This document shows, piece after piece, positions 1 to 7,697 of a stretch of 64,000 nucleotides of DNA. The stretch lies in the NCBI GenBank assembly GCA_020637165.1, contig JACJWN010000008.1:124001-188000 (forward strand), read 5' to 3'. Each line of letters starts with the position of its first letter. Position 1 is the first letter of the stretch. Both the position numbers and the translations under genes were made by a program. Source of the DNA: Mycolicibacterium sp. Lineage in GTDB: Bacteria > Actinomycetota > Actinomycetes > Mycobacteriales > Mycobacteriaceae. Under the pieces are notes generated by a model that was given only the letters and a program-made list of their open reading frames with translations, was not told where the DNA came from and did not search any database.

Positions 1-662
1 ACGGCGAGGTCGTTGGCGCCCTGCACGGCCACCAGCATCAGATCGGCGATGGGGTCGTAGCCGACATTGCCGACCTCGCTGCCGGCGTCGACGGTTCTCA
101 GTGGGTGCAGATCGCCTGCGTCGACGACAGTTTCGGTGCCGGCGGTTTCGTTGGTGGTCCAGATGGCGTTGCGCCGCGAATCGTAGGCAATGCCATCGGG
201 ATAATCGCCGGTGGGCGCGCGGCCGACGACCTGCCCGCTCGTCTCGTCGATAGCCACAATCTGGTTGTCACCGGTCGCGGTGGCGAACACCCGGTTCAGC
301 GGGGCGACCGCGAGCACGCCGTGTACCTGAGCCAGAGCGGGGATGGTGCGCACCACCCGATTGGCGTGAACGTCAACCTCGATGACCTCACTGGCTCCCA
401 AATGGGCGATGAACATCAAGCCGCGCGAGCTGTCGATCGTGGCGTAGTCGAAGCGGGAGTTGTTGCCCGGCAACACGATTTCGGCCGGCGGGTGCCCCGA
501 TGGTGTCGGGACCGTGTTGCAGGCCGCGAGGGTCAGAGCCGCCGCGATCACCAAACGGGCACAGACACCACGACTCTCTGCGGGTGCCGAGTCGAGCACC
601 CACGGCGTCTTCGACGGCCGGGAAATGGCGATAGATCCATGCAACCACCGCGTCAACAGCAT
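1..662 (-). CDS. YVTN-type beta-propeller lipoprotein, 3' end outside window
   Basis: The frame stays open from 662 down to base 1, so the C-terminus lies outside the window. With the ATG at 660-662 the lipobox Cys (LTLAAC) is residue 48. That leader is long, so a GTG at residue 22 may be the true start. After the Cys come repeated blades such as FDYATIDSSRGLMFIAH and VFATATGDNQIVAIDETSG, typical of YncE/YVTN surface beta-propellers. The product is probably an exported lipoprotein; its ligand is unknown. It is not a close paralog of the propeller at 10731-11840. A transposon end lies only 56 bp upstream of the start, so its native promoter may have been lost. Confidence 0.75.
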   Translation of the reverse strand, partial: MLLTRWLHGSIAISRPSKTPWVLDSAPAESRGVCARLVIAAALTLAACNTVPTPSGHPPAEIVLPGNNSRFDYATIDSSRGLMFIAHLGASEVIEVDVHANRVVRTIPALAQVHGVLAVAPLNRVFATATGDNQIVAIDETSGQVVGRAPTGDYPDGIAYDSRRNAIWTTNETAGTETVVDAGDLHPLRTVDAGSEVGNVGYDPIADLMLVAVQGANDLA

Positions 663-717
663 CGGAAAGAGTGCCGGGGTGTGAACATCCTGTGCCAGGG
701 ATCGCACTCAGAACGGC

Positions 718-841
718 ACAACCGTACGGTTCTCGGATTCGCCACAAAAAGCGGAAAAACTCCCTCGCCAAGCAGAGCGGAAAAACCCAGAAGGCTGAGC
801 TCACGGCCGTATCGGTTCGCCAATAGAAAGCGGAACCTACA
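718..841 (+). repeat. Tn7-like left-type end, copy A (124 bp)
   Basis: This begins with the perfect palindrome AACCGTACGGTT at its inner side and ends in GGAACCTACA. It contains three spaced sites of the pattern TTCGCCA..AAAGCGGAA, at about 738-759, 765-786 and 815-837. Six other copies lie in the window in the same orientation. The three spaced ~22-bp sites plus a terminal ACA resemble the left end of Tn7, where TnsB binds. The assignment to a Tn7-like element is inference, helped by tnsA in the window. Confidence 0.75.
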
Positions 842-846
842 GACGA

Positions 847-930
847 TGTAGGTTCCGCTTTTCGATGGCCAAATTCCGCTTTTGATGGCAGTAGGTTGGC
901 AATTTCGCCGGAAAGTTGTTAGGACGGCTA
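847..930 (-). repeat. Tn7-like right-type end abutting copy A (84 bp)
   Basis: This begins TGTAGGTTCCGC and carries closely packed inverted copies of the same AAAGCGGAA site. It is separated from the preceding end by the 5-bp spacer GACGA. A second 84-bp copy, clearly homologous and ending at the same TTAG.CGGCTA point, lies at 25660-25743. Dense sites over about 85 bp resemble a Tn7 right end. The 170 bp after it, up to the IS at 1103, hold no gene I can support apart from the DUF3349 remnant. Confidence 0.65.
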
Positions 931-1102
931 CCCAACTGTTGACGGTAGAACCGTCCCCGAATCAGCATGGCTACTGCAGCTGCGGCGACTTCACGGAAGA
1001 TCATGCCGACCGCTGGTACGGCGCGGCCGTTCCCACTCTGACGGGTCGAGAATAGATACCCGAACTAGCAGTGGTCGGCCAGCGGCCAGCCCACCAGCGC
1101 TA

Positions 1103-2045
1103 GGGCGTGTCCCGTAACCGTTTCGGGGTGGGGCTGGCAGTGTCGGGAGGGTGTCGCGTTTGCAGGTGCTCTCCGATGAGATGTGGGCTCAGATTGAGCC
1201 GTTGATGCCGGTGGCTTCAGCCAAGGGCGGCAGGCCCTTTCGTGATCACCGACTGGTGGTGGAGGCGATCATCTGGCGGTATCGGACGGGTTCGCCGTGG
1301 CGGGATGTGCCTGAGTCCTTCGGGGCGTGGAAGACCGCGTGGCGCCGCCATGATCAGTACAGCAAGGACGGCACCTGGGATGCCATCCTGGCCGCGGTGC
1401 TCACTGAGGCCGCTGACGCCGATCTGATCGACTGGGCGCTGAGTGTGGACTCCACGGTCAACCGTGCCCATCAACACGCCACGAACCTCCCGCGGGACAC
1501 AGGGGGATCCGTCGAATTACAAGAATCTGTCCGTCGAGCCTGCTGACCATGGCATTGGCCGCTCACGGGGCGGGCTGAGCAGCAAGATTCACCACCTCGT
1601 TGACGGTGCCGGGATGCCCCTGGTGGTGCTGTGCGGGCCCGGTCAGGCCGGGGACGCCCCGATGTTCCCGGTTCTGCTCAGCCACCTGCGGGTGGCCACC
1701 AGCGGTCCGGGACGGCCCCGCACGCGCCCCGACAAAGTCCGCGGGGACAAGGCGTACTCGTCCAAAGCGATCCGTGAGTTGCTGCGGTCACGGGGCATCC
1801 AGGCAGTGATCCCGCAGCCCGCCGACCAGATCGGCCACCGCAAGCGCCGCGGCAGCGCTGGCGGACGCCCACCGGCATTCGATGCCGAAGACTACAAGGG
1901 CCGCAACGTCGTTGAACGCAGCTTCCAACGCACCAAGCAGTGGCGCGGCATCGCCACCCGGTATGACAAACACAACCTCAACTACCGTGGCGGCGCCGTC
2001 CTGAACGCGATCTTCCTCTGGCTCAAACGGTTATGGGACAGGCCC
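1103..2045 (+). mobile_element. IS5-family insertion sequence (two-frame transposase)
   Basis: The terminal inverted repeats match well: left GGGCGTGTCCCGTAACCGTT, right (reversed) GGGCCTGTCCCATAACCGTT. They are flanked by TA at 1101-1102 and 2046-2047, within CTAG on both sides. About 943 bp with overlapping orfA and orfB fits the IS5 family, IS427-like group, which duplicates TA. The element interrupts the DUF3349-like remnant. Confidence 0.88.
1151..1546 (+). CDS. IS5-family transposase, N-terminal frame (orfA)
   Basis: This encodes the N-terminal helical domain common in IS5/IS427 transposases (DUF4096-like), for example LSDEMWAQIEPLMP and YRTGSPWRDVPE, and the first DDE aspartate region WALSVDSTVN. 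It ends in an unrelated tail after the frameshift zone. The rest of the enzyme is in the overlapping frame from 1443. A programmed frameshift in the overlap would make the full transposase. Confidence 0.8.
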   Translation: MSRLQVLSDEMWAQIEPLMPVASAKGGRPFRDHRLVVEAIIWRYRTGSPWRDVPESFGAWKTAWRRHDQYSKDGTWDAILAAVLTEAADADLIDWALSVDSTVNRAHQHATNLPRDTGGSVELQESVRRAC

Positions 2046-2048
2046 TAG
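1443..2048 (+). CDS. IS5-family transposase, C-terminal frame (orfB)
   Basis: This supplies the remaining DDE catalytic core, including KVRGDKAYSSKAIRELL and the glutamate region GRNVVERSFQRTKQWRGIATRYDK. Its stop TAG is formed at the right terminus of the IS (2046-2048). It is shifted by one base relative to the 1151 frame, so the functional protein needs a frameshift between 1443 and 1546. Confidence 0.8.
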   Translation: MWTPRSTVPINTPRTSRGTQGDPSNYKNLSVEPADHGIGRSRGGLSSKIHHLVDGAGMPLVVLCGPGQAGDAPMFPVLLSHLRVATSGPGRPRTRPDKVRGDKAYSSKAIRELLRSRGIQAVIPQPADQIGHRKRRGSAGGRPPAFDAEDYKGRNVVERSFQRTKQWRGIATRYDKHNLNYRGGAVLNAIFLWLKRLWDRP

Positions 2049-2274
2049 TCGCGCGGCGACCTGGTTGATCTCGTTGATGTTGGGTTCCTTGGCGATGACT
2101 GCCTGGACGGCCTGCCGGATCTGAGCCTCGGTGACGGGGCTGTCGGGATGATTTTGTTTCTCGCATCCTCTCAGACGGGGCGATGCCGCAGCCCTCGAAC
2201 GACCGCGGCCGGCTGGCGTCGGAGCAGCAGGTTTGCGGGAAGCCGACCCGAAAGCTAGCGTAGGCAACCCTAAG

Positions 2275-2293
2275 TTAGGGTAGGCAAACATGA
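2275..2293 (+). promoter_or_regulatory. IdeR-like iron box upstream of efeU
   Basis: TTAGGGTAGGCAAACATGA matches 15 of 19 positions of the mycobacterial IdeR consensus TTAGGTTAGGCTAACCTAA as I recall it. It lies 22 bp before the efeU GTG. A second, weaker half-site (GGCAACCCTAA) overlaps it on the left. Iron-dependent repression of efeUOB is expected from this position, but it is inference. Confidence 0.6.
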
Positions 2294-2315
2294 GGAATTC
2301 GAAGGGGCGGTCGCA

Positions 2316-3236
2316 GTGATTGACATGTCCGGCGGGCTGAATGTCAGCCTGAGCCCCGCCCCGCCCGATGTTTCCGCACAGCTTTTCGGCAGCGGGCTTA
2401 TCGGCCTGCGGGAGGGTCTGGAAGCCGGGATCGTGGTGATGGTCCTGGTCGCGTTCCTGGTCAAGATGGAGCGCCGTGACGCCTTGAAGTGGGTGTGGCT
2501 CGGGGTGGCGGGCGCGGTCGCGGTGACGGTCGGGGTGTTCCTGGTCGTCCAGTACAGCGCCTACAACGTCAGCGGGCTTGCCGCCGAAGCGGTCGCGGGG
2601 GTGGCCTCGCTGGTGGCCGTGGCGATCGTCACCACGATGGTGTTGTGGATGCGCAAGGCCGCCGCCAGCATCTCCGGGGAACTACGGGCGGGCATGTCGC
2701 GCGCACTGGAGACCGGGGCGCTGGCGGTGGTGATGCTGGCGTTTCTGGCCGTCGGGCGTGAGGGTGTGGAGACCGCGCTGTTCATGGTGGGCTACGCCGA
2801 AGCCGAAACCGCCTGGCCGCTGGTCGGTCTGCTTGCCGGGGTGGCGGTGGCGGTCGGGATCGCCTGGGGCATGTACGCCGGGGCGGTCCGCATCAACCTC
2901 GCCAAATTCTTCAAATACACCGGCGTGTTCCTGATCGTGGTCGCCGCCGGGATCCTGGCCTACGGTATCGGCGCGTTGCAGACCGTCGGCTGGTTGCCGA
3001 TGGCCGGCCTCCACGCCTTCGACATCAGCTCGTGGTTCAACTGGTCGGCCTGGTACGGCGAAATCGTGCAGGGCGTCTTCAACATCACCCCGACCCCGAC
3101 GGTGCTGCAACTGCTGTGCTGGCTGGCCTACCTCGTCGTCGTGCTCACCGTGTTCCTGCGGCCGGTCAAGCCCGCCGCGCCGCAACCCCGTTCGGTCCAA
3201 CCCCCTGTCCCCGTTGCCGAAAGGTCCGCCTTGTGA
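2316..3236 (+). CDS. efeU: EfeU ferrous/ferric iron permease (FTR1 family)
   Basis: A polytopic membrane protein of 306 aa with about seven hydrophobic segments. It has two REGLE-type motifs, LREGLEAG at about residues 31-38 and GREGVET at about 148, which are the iron-translocation signatures of FTR1/EfeU. It starts at a GTG. Its stop overlaps the GTG of efeO, so the three efe genes are translationally coupled. The family moves iron across the plasma membrane in the EfeUOB system. The IdeR-like box upstream suggests iron repression. Confidence 0.92.
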   Translation: MIDMSGGLNVSLSPAPPDVSAQLFGSGLIGLREGLEAGIVVMVLVAFLVKMERRDALKWVWLGVAGAVAVTVGVFLVVQYSAYNVSGLAAEAVAGVASLVAVAIVTTMVLWMRKAAASISGELRAGMSRALETGALAVVMLAFLAVGREGVETALFMVGYAEAETAWPLVGLLAGVAVAVGIAWGMYAGAVRINLAKFFKYTGVFLIVVAAGILAYGIGALQTVGWLPMAGLHAFDISSWFNWSAWYGEIVQGVFNITPTPTVLQLLCWLAYLVVVLTVFLRPVKPAAPQPRSVQPPVPVAERSAL

Positions 3237-4390
3237 CATCTCCCCGGGTTCTCACCGCCACCTTCGCCGCCCTGCTGGCCGGCCTCTCCCTGGCGGGTTG
3301 CACCGCCAAGAAGTCCGCCACCACAGAGCAGGGCAAGGCCCCCGGCGCGCAGGTCACCGTCAACGCCACCGACACCGCCTGCGAACTGTCGGCGACCGAG
3401 GGCGCGGCCGGGCCGGCCACCTTCGTCGTCACCAACAACGGCACCGCAGCGACCGAGTTCTACGTCTACGGCAAGGACAACCGGGTCCTCGGCGAGGTCG
3501 AAAACATCTCACCCGGCCTGCAACGCCAACTGGTAGTCCAGTTCGACGAACCGGGCTCCTACACGGTGGCCTGCAAGCCCGGCATGGTCGGCGACGGCAT
3601 CCGCGGCGACTTCTCCGTCACGGGCGCGGCATTCAAGACCCAGGACACCGGTGTCTCCACGAAGGCCTCCGAGGACTACAAGACCTACGTCCTCGGCCAG
3701 GCCGGCGAATTAGTCACCGCCACTGCGGCTTTCGTGGCATCGGTCAAAGCCAGTGACATCGCCGCCGCCAAGGCCCAGTATCCGACGTCGCGGACCTCCT
3801 GGGAGCGCATCGAGCCGGTGGCCGAATCGTTCCCGGATGATCTCGACCCGCGCATCGACCTGCGGGAGGCCGACCTGCAGGCCGGCCAGAAGTGGACCGG
3901 CTTCCACCGGCTGGAGAAGGATCTGTGGGTGAGCGGCCTGCAGCCCGACACCAACGCCGTCGCCGATCAGTTGCTCGCCGACATCAACGAACTGCAGGAG
4001 AAGATCGCAGCGCCCGGCTTCCGCGTGAGCGCCACCCAGATCGCCGGGGGCGCCCAGGGCCTTCTGGATGAGATCGCGGTCAGCAAGATCACCGGCGAGG
4101 AGGACATCTTCAGCCACACCGACCTGTGGGACTTTCACGCCAACATCGAAGGCTCCCAGGCGGCGCTGGCCGCGGTGCGCCCCATCCTCGACGAGCGCAA
4201 CGCCGAACTCGGCACGCGAGTCGACCAGCGATTCGCCGAGGTCAACCGGCTGCTGGACAAGTACCGCGACGGCGACGGTTTCGTGGCCTACACCACTGTC
4301 ACCGAGCCGCAGCGCCAGGAGCTCTCGCGGGCCATCGACGCGCTGAGCAAGGAAGTGAGCCAGGTCCAGGGTGTCATCGCCGTCCAGTGA
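3233..4390 (+). CDS. efeO: EfeO iron-uptake lipoprotein (cupredoxin + M75)
   Basis: 385 aa from a GTG at 3233 that overlaps the efeU stop. A signal peptide ends in the lipobox LSLAGC. Next comes a cupredoxin-like domain (about residues 35-130, with TACELSATEG and PGSYTVACKPGM), then a helical imelysin/M75 domain containing WERIEPVAESF and the HxxE-type segment FHRLEKDLW. This is the usual EfeO domain order. The protein should sit outside the membrane and hand iron to EfeU. Its 3' end overlaps efeB by 20 bases. Confidence 0.9.
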   Translation: MTSPRVLTATFAALLAGLSLAGCTAKKSATTEQGKAPGAQVTVNATDTACELSATEGAAGPATFVVTNNGTAATEFYVYGKDNRVLGEVENISPGLQRQLVVQFDEPGSYTVACKPGMVGDGIRGDFSVTGAAFKTQDTGVSTKASEDYKTYVLGQAGELVTATAAFVASVKASDIAAAKAQYPTSRTSWERIEPVAESFPDDLDPRIDLREADLQAGQKWTGFHRLEKDLWVSGLQPDTNAVADQLLADINELQEKIAAPGFRVSATQIAGGAQGLLDEIAVSKITGEEDIFSHTDLWDFHANIEGSQAALAAVRPILDERNAELGTRVDQRFAEVNRLLDKYRDGDGFVAYTTVTEPQRQELSRAIDALSKEVSQVQGVIAVQ

Positions 4391-5672
4391 CGACACCCCG
4401 ACCGAGGCTGAGCCGCAAGGGGTGTCGCGACGCAGACTGTTCGGCGCGGCCGGGGTCGCCGCCGCGGTAATCGGTGCTGCCAGCGCCGGGACCCTGGCCG
4501 GCCGCGCGGCCGCCGCCAGCACCGCCAGCGGTGGACTGGACAAACCAGTGCCGTTCCGCGGCCGCCACCAGGGCGGGATCATCACTCCCGCCCAGGACCG
4601 GATGCACTACTGCGCCTTCGACATCACCACCGACTCCAAGCCCGACGTCGTGGCGATGCTGCGGGAATGGACCACGATGGCCGAACGGATGACCGCCGGT
4701 CAGGAAGCCGCCGCCGACGGTGCCGTCGGCCTGAGTCCCTATGCGCCCCCGGCCGATACCGGCGAGGCGCTGGGACTGCCGGCATCGCAGCTGACCCTGA
4801 CGATCGGGTTCGGGCCGGGATTCTTCGTCAAGGACGGCCGCGACCGGTTCGGCATCGCCGGCCAGCGGCCCGCCCCGCTGGCCGACCTGCCGAAGTTTCC
4901 CAACGACAAGCTCGACCCGGCGCGCTGCGGCGGCGACATCGTCATCCAGGCGTGCGCCAACGACCCCCAGGTCGCGGTGCACGCGATCCGCAACCTGGCC
5001 CGCGTCGGTTTCGGGACGGCCGCGGTGCGCTACTCGCAATTGGGCTTCGGCCGCACCTCCTCGACCACCCGCGACCAATCGACACCGCGAAACATGTTCG
5101 GCTTCAAGGACGGAACCAACAACCTCAAAGCCGAAGACACCGCGGCACTCGACGAGCAGGTGTGGGTCGCCGGCGGTGACGGGCCGGACTGGCTGGCCGG
5201 CGGCACCTACCTGGTGTCGCGGCGAATCCGCATGCGCATCGAGCCGTGGGACCGCGCCGCACTGCACGAACAGCAACGGGTGATCGGACGGGCCAAAGGC
5301 ACCGGGGCGCCACTCGGCGGCGACGACGAGTTCGCGCCCCTGGACTTGGCGGGCATCGGCACGAACGGCACACCACTGATCGACCCGGACGCGCACGTCC
5401 GGCTGGCCTCCAAGGAACACCTCGGCGGCATCCAAATCCTGCGCCGCGGCTACAACTTCACCGACGGCTCCGATGGCTTCGGCCACCTCGACGCCGGCCT
5501 GTTCTTCATCGCCTTCATGCGCAACCCGGTGACGCAGTTCATCCCGATGCAATCAGAACTGGCCGCCAACGACCTGCTCAACGAATACATCACCCACACC
5601 GGCTCCGCGGTGTTCGCCTGCCCACCCGGCCTGCGCGAGGGCGAATACTGGGGTTCCACGCTGCTGAACTGA
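4371..5672 (+). CDS. efeB: EfeB DyP-type heme peroxidase (Tat-exported)
   Basis: 433 aa. The N-terminus has a twin-arginine signal (SRRRLFGA) and a hydrophobic stretch, so it is exported folded with heme. The DyP signature GFKDGTNN (GxxDG) is present at about residue 243, and a conserved distal Arg and proximal His region follow in the C-terminal half (DPDAHVRLAS). EfeB is the peroxidase partner of EfeU/EfeO. The start is a GTG inside the efeO 3' end. Confidence 0.92.
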   Translation: MSSPSSDDTPTEAEPQGVSRRRLFGAAGVAAAVIGAASAGTLAGRAAAASTASGGLDKPVPFRGRHQGGIITPAQDRMHYCAFDITTDSKPDVVAMLREWTTMAERMTAGQEAAADGAVGLSPYAPPADTGEALGLPASQLTLTIGFGPGFFVKDGRDRFGIAGQRPAPLADLPKFPNDKLDPARCGGDIVIQACANDPQVAVHAIRNLARVGFGTAAVRYSQLGFGRTSSTTRDQSTPRNMFGFKDGTNNLKAEDTAALDEQVWVAGGDGPDWLAGGTYLVSRRIRMRIEPWDRAALHEQQRVIGRAKGTGAPLGGDDEFAPLDLAGIGTNGTPLIDPDAHVRLASKEHLGGIQILRRGYNFTDGSDGFGHLDAGLFFIAFMRNPVTQFIPMQSELAANDLLNEYITHTGSAVFACPPGLREGEYWGSTLLN

Positions 5673-5699
5673 TCGGCGCGGGCAATCCGGAGGAACCCA

Positions 5700-6035
5700 G
5701 TGACAACCGCGAAGTCCATCGCGCTCTTCATCCTCGCCGCGATACTCGAGATCGGCGGCGCCTGGCTGGTGTGGCAGGGAGTCCGCGAACACCGCGGCTG
5801 GACCTGGGCTGGCCTAGGCGTCATCGGACTCGGCGCCTACGGATTCATCGCCACCCTTCAACCCGACGCCCACTTCGGCCGGATCCTGGCCGCCTACGGC
5901 GGCGTGTTCGTCGCCGGCTCCCTGCTCTGGGGCATGACCTTCGACGGCTTCCGCCCCGACCGGTGGGACGCCATCGGCACCGGTATCTGCCTGATAGGGG
6001 TAGCGGTCATCATGTACGCCCCCCGAACGAACTAA
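5700..6035 (+). CDS. YnfA/UPF0060-family small membrane protein
   Basis: 111 aa, GTG start, four hydrophobic segments. [10 protein letters not shown] near the N-terminus and the pattern ending in [16 protein letters not shown] are characteristic of the YnfA/UPF0060 family. It lies 27 bp after efeB and may be cotranscribed. No transported substrate is established; small multidrug transporter-like folding is the usual suggestion. Confidence 0.85.
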   Translation: MTTAKSIALFILAAILEIGGAWLVWQGVREHRGWTWAGLGVIGLGAYGFIATLQPDAHFGRILAAYGGVFVAGSLLWGMTFDGFRPDRWDAIGTGICLIGVAVIMYAPRTN

Positions 6036-6202
6036 GGACCCCGACAAGCAAACACTGATCGCGGGCTTCGAGTCCCCTTCGGCCGACGCCACTACCGGCG
6101 CCACCCGCCAGGCGCGCGCTCCGACGAAACGCTGGAAAGGCATTGACGAATACGAATCACCCGGACTCCGAAAAGGCAGGTGCCATCAACGCTTTAGCGT
6201 TT

Positions 6203-6928
6203 CTACCTCGCTGGTGTGACGTCGAGTTCTGTGTACATGCCGGAGCCGTAGTGCCCGGCGATGTTGCAGAGCAGTTCGTAGCGTCCGGGATTGAGGGTGA
6301 GGGTGGTCCAGCCCATGGTTCCGGGTGCGATGCCGTCGCCTTGGCCGGCGCCGCAGGTTTGAGCGGCTTCACCGAGGCTGCCGGCTTCGTCGACTTCCCA
6401 GTTGCCGCCGATGGGGCGTTGGCCGGGGCTCTGCCCGGGTCCTAGGGGCATGACGATGACTTCGTGGGGGAGCCAGCCGTTGTTGGCAACCCGCAGGGAG
6501 ACCTGGCCGGCGGGTACCGAGGTCGGGTTGACGCTCAGGCGCATCATGCCCATCCCCATCCCGGGGCTATTGGGCCACGCTCCTTGCGGACCCATCATGG
6601 GTCCGCCGTTCATACCCGGACCCATCATTCCGGGGCCCATCATGGGTCCGCCGTTCATACCGGGGCCCATCATCCCGGGGCCCATCATGGGTCCGCCGTT
6701 CATGCCCGGGCCCATCATGGCGCCCATGTCGGAGACCGTGACGTCCACGACTGCTCCGGCCAAGGCGGGTGGCGTGCAGGGTGCGGGCTGGGCCGGGATG
6801 GGCCCGCCGAAGCCGGGGCCTGCTCCTGCTCCGGCCATCGTGGCGGTGGTGCCGATTCCGAGAACCAGCGAGGTGGCGCCAATCAGTAGTCCGGTCCGCA
6901 GGCGGTTGTGGTTCATGGTCGCGCTCAC
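6203..6928 (-). CDS. Exported Met-rich cupredoxin-like copper protein
   Basis: 241 aa with an N-terminal signal peptide (LLIGATSLVLGIGTTATMAGA). Residues about 68-112 are a Met-rich tandem repeat (GMNGGPMMGPGMMGP), a known type of Cu(I)-binding sequence. The C-terminal half is a cupredoxin-like domain: VRVANNGWLPHEVIVMP at its start and YELLCNIAGHYGSGMYTELDV at the end, giving the His, Cys, His and Met of a type 1 copper site. It overlaps by 4 nt the upstream SHOCT gene, forming a two-gene operon divergent from cmtR. Periplasmic copper binding or oxidation is inferred. Confidence 0.75.
   Translation of the reverse strand: MSATMNHNRLRTGLLIGATSLVLGIGTTATMAGAGAGPGFGGPIPAQPAPCTPPALAGAVVDVTVSDMGAMMGPGMNGGPMMGPGMMGPGMNGGPMMGPGMMGPGMNGGPMMGPQGAWPNSPGMGMGMMRLSVNPTSVPAGQVSLRVANNGWLPHEVIVMPLGPGQSPGQRPIGGNWEVDEAGSLGEAAQTCGAGQGDGIAPGTMGWTTLTLNPGRYELLCNIAGHYGSGMYTELDVTPAR
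6594..6720 (-). repeat. In-frame 45-bp tandem repeat coding MMGPGMNGGP units
   Basis: About 2.7 copies of a 45-bp unit, in frame, encoding GMNGGPMMGPGMMGP. The copies are nearly identical in DNA, which suggests recent expansion and likely length variation between strains. Confidence 0.85.
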
Positions 6929-7209
6929 TGGTGTTCCCGCAGCAGTGCCACGCGGCGACGGTATTCCTCGTCGTCGATGTCCCCGCGGGCGAAGCGTTCG
7001 GCGAGGATCTCATCGGGTCTGCGTCCTGGCTGTGGACCGTGGGCGGCCGGTCCGTGCTGGTGTCCGGGGCCGCCCAGGTAGCGCACCGCCGCCACGATCG
7101 CGGTGATCACCAAGGCGAAGAAAAGGGTCATGACCATCGCGGTCACGATCCAGCTGCCCCACCCCCAGTAGCCGTGGTGCCACATGCCGCCGTCACCGCA
7201 CATCACCAA
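6925..7209 (-). CDS. SHOCT-domain small membrane protein
   Basis: 94 aa. A Trp/His-rich N-terminus (MWHHGYWGWGSW) precedes one transmembrane helix, and the C-terminal SHOCT motif reads PDEILAERFARGDIDDEEYRRRVALL. Its stop overlaps the start of the Met-rich cupredoxin gene. Two relatives occur in the window, at 24533-24805 and the broken copy at 45544-45816, each beside copper-type genes. That recurring context suggests a role in the metal response, but function is unknown. Confidence 0.8.
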   Translation of the reverse strand: MVMCGDGGMWHHGYWGWGSWIVTAMVMTLFFALVITAIVAAVRYLGGPGHQHGPAAHGPQPGRRPDEILAERFARGDIDDEEYRRRVALLREHQ

Positions 7210-7255
7210 ACCCCCTTCGCGGGTAAACCCCGGGGATGACCCCCGATCTCTCCAG

Positions 7256-7278
7256 CATGCGCCCGTTCGGCCCGCATG
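7256..7278. promoter_or_regulatory. Inverted repeat CATGC-N13-GCATG between divergent metal genes
   Basis: A short inverted repeat sits in the 95-bp gap between the SHOCT gene (start 7209) and cmtR (start 7305). The position suits an operator for CmtR, but I cannot match it to a proven CmtR site. Confidence 0.3.
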
Positions 7279-7304
7279 TCACTAAATGCCGATAACATCG
7301 CCCA

Positions 7305-7697
7305 ATGGCGATCCCTGTGGTGTCCGATGCGGTGACAAAAGTCGAGTTGGCCCCGGCGGCGGCGTTGTTCCGGTCGCTGGGTGATCCCACCCGGCTGGCG
7401 ATCCTGCGCCGCCTGGCCACCGGAGAGGCCCGGGTCGGCGAGCTCGTCGAGGAAGTCGGGCTGGCCCAGTCCACGGTGTCCAAGCACCTGGCCTGCCTCA
7501 AAGAGTGCGGCCTGGTCGACTTCGAGCCGGTGGGCCGGGCGTCGGTGTTCCGCCTGTCCCAGCCCGCCCTGATCGACCTGCTGGCCGCCGCCGAGACGGT
7601 ACTGCAGGCAGGCGGGCAGGCCGTGGCTTTGTGCCCGTCCTACGGCATCGACAGCCGCACAGAGGTGGGCTTGGAGGGGAACAACCCCGGTGAGTGA
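7305..7697 (+). CDS. cmtR: CmtR-like ArsR/SmtB metal sensor
   Basis: 130 aa. The winged-helix core reads LFRSLGDPTRLAILRRL and VGLAQSTVSKHLACLKECGLV. Two cysteines in the recognition-helix region (CLKEC) plus a later Cys (ALCPSYG, about residue 108) reproduce the Cys57/Cys61/Cys102 pattern of the Cd(II)/Pb(II) sensor CmtR of M. tuberculosis. The gene overlaps the start of ctpG by 8 nt. It should repress the pair until metal binds. Confidence 0.85.
   Translation: MAIPVVSDAVTKVELAPAAALFRSLGDPTRLAILRRLATGEARVGELVEEVGLAQSTVSKHLACLKECGLVDFEPVGRASVFRLSQPALIDLLAAAETVLQAGGQAVALCPSYGIDSRTEVGLEGNNPGE

Larger units (their letters stand above)
1065..2160 (-). pseudogene. DUF3349-like C-terminal remnant split by an IS
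   Basis: Right of the IS, the minus strand reads VTEAQIRQAVQAVIAKEP and INEINQVAARL. If the IS and one TA duplication are removed, the frame continues across the site as ALVGWPLADHC and stops at 1065-1067. Ending in a helix and GWPLAD is typical of mycobacterial DUF3349 proteins as I remember them. No plausible N-terminus is visible right of about 2160, so this was already a fragment before the IS arrived. Function unknown. Confidence 0.5.

Noticed and set aside
388-804. 138-codon minus-strand open frame starting inside the transposon end
   Set aside because: It is out of frame with the beta-propeller gene it overlaps, and its first residues come from the repeat.
718-841. The 124-bp repeat as a MITE or attC-like integron site
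   Set aside because: It has asymmetric spaced sites and a TGT/ACA tip with 5-bp spacers rather than short terminal inverted repeats or an attC fold, and no integrase gene is present.
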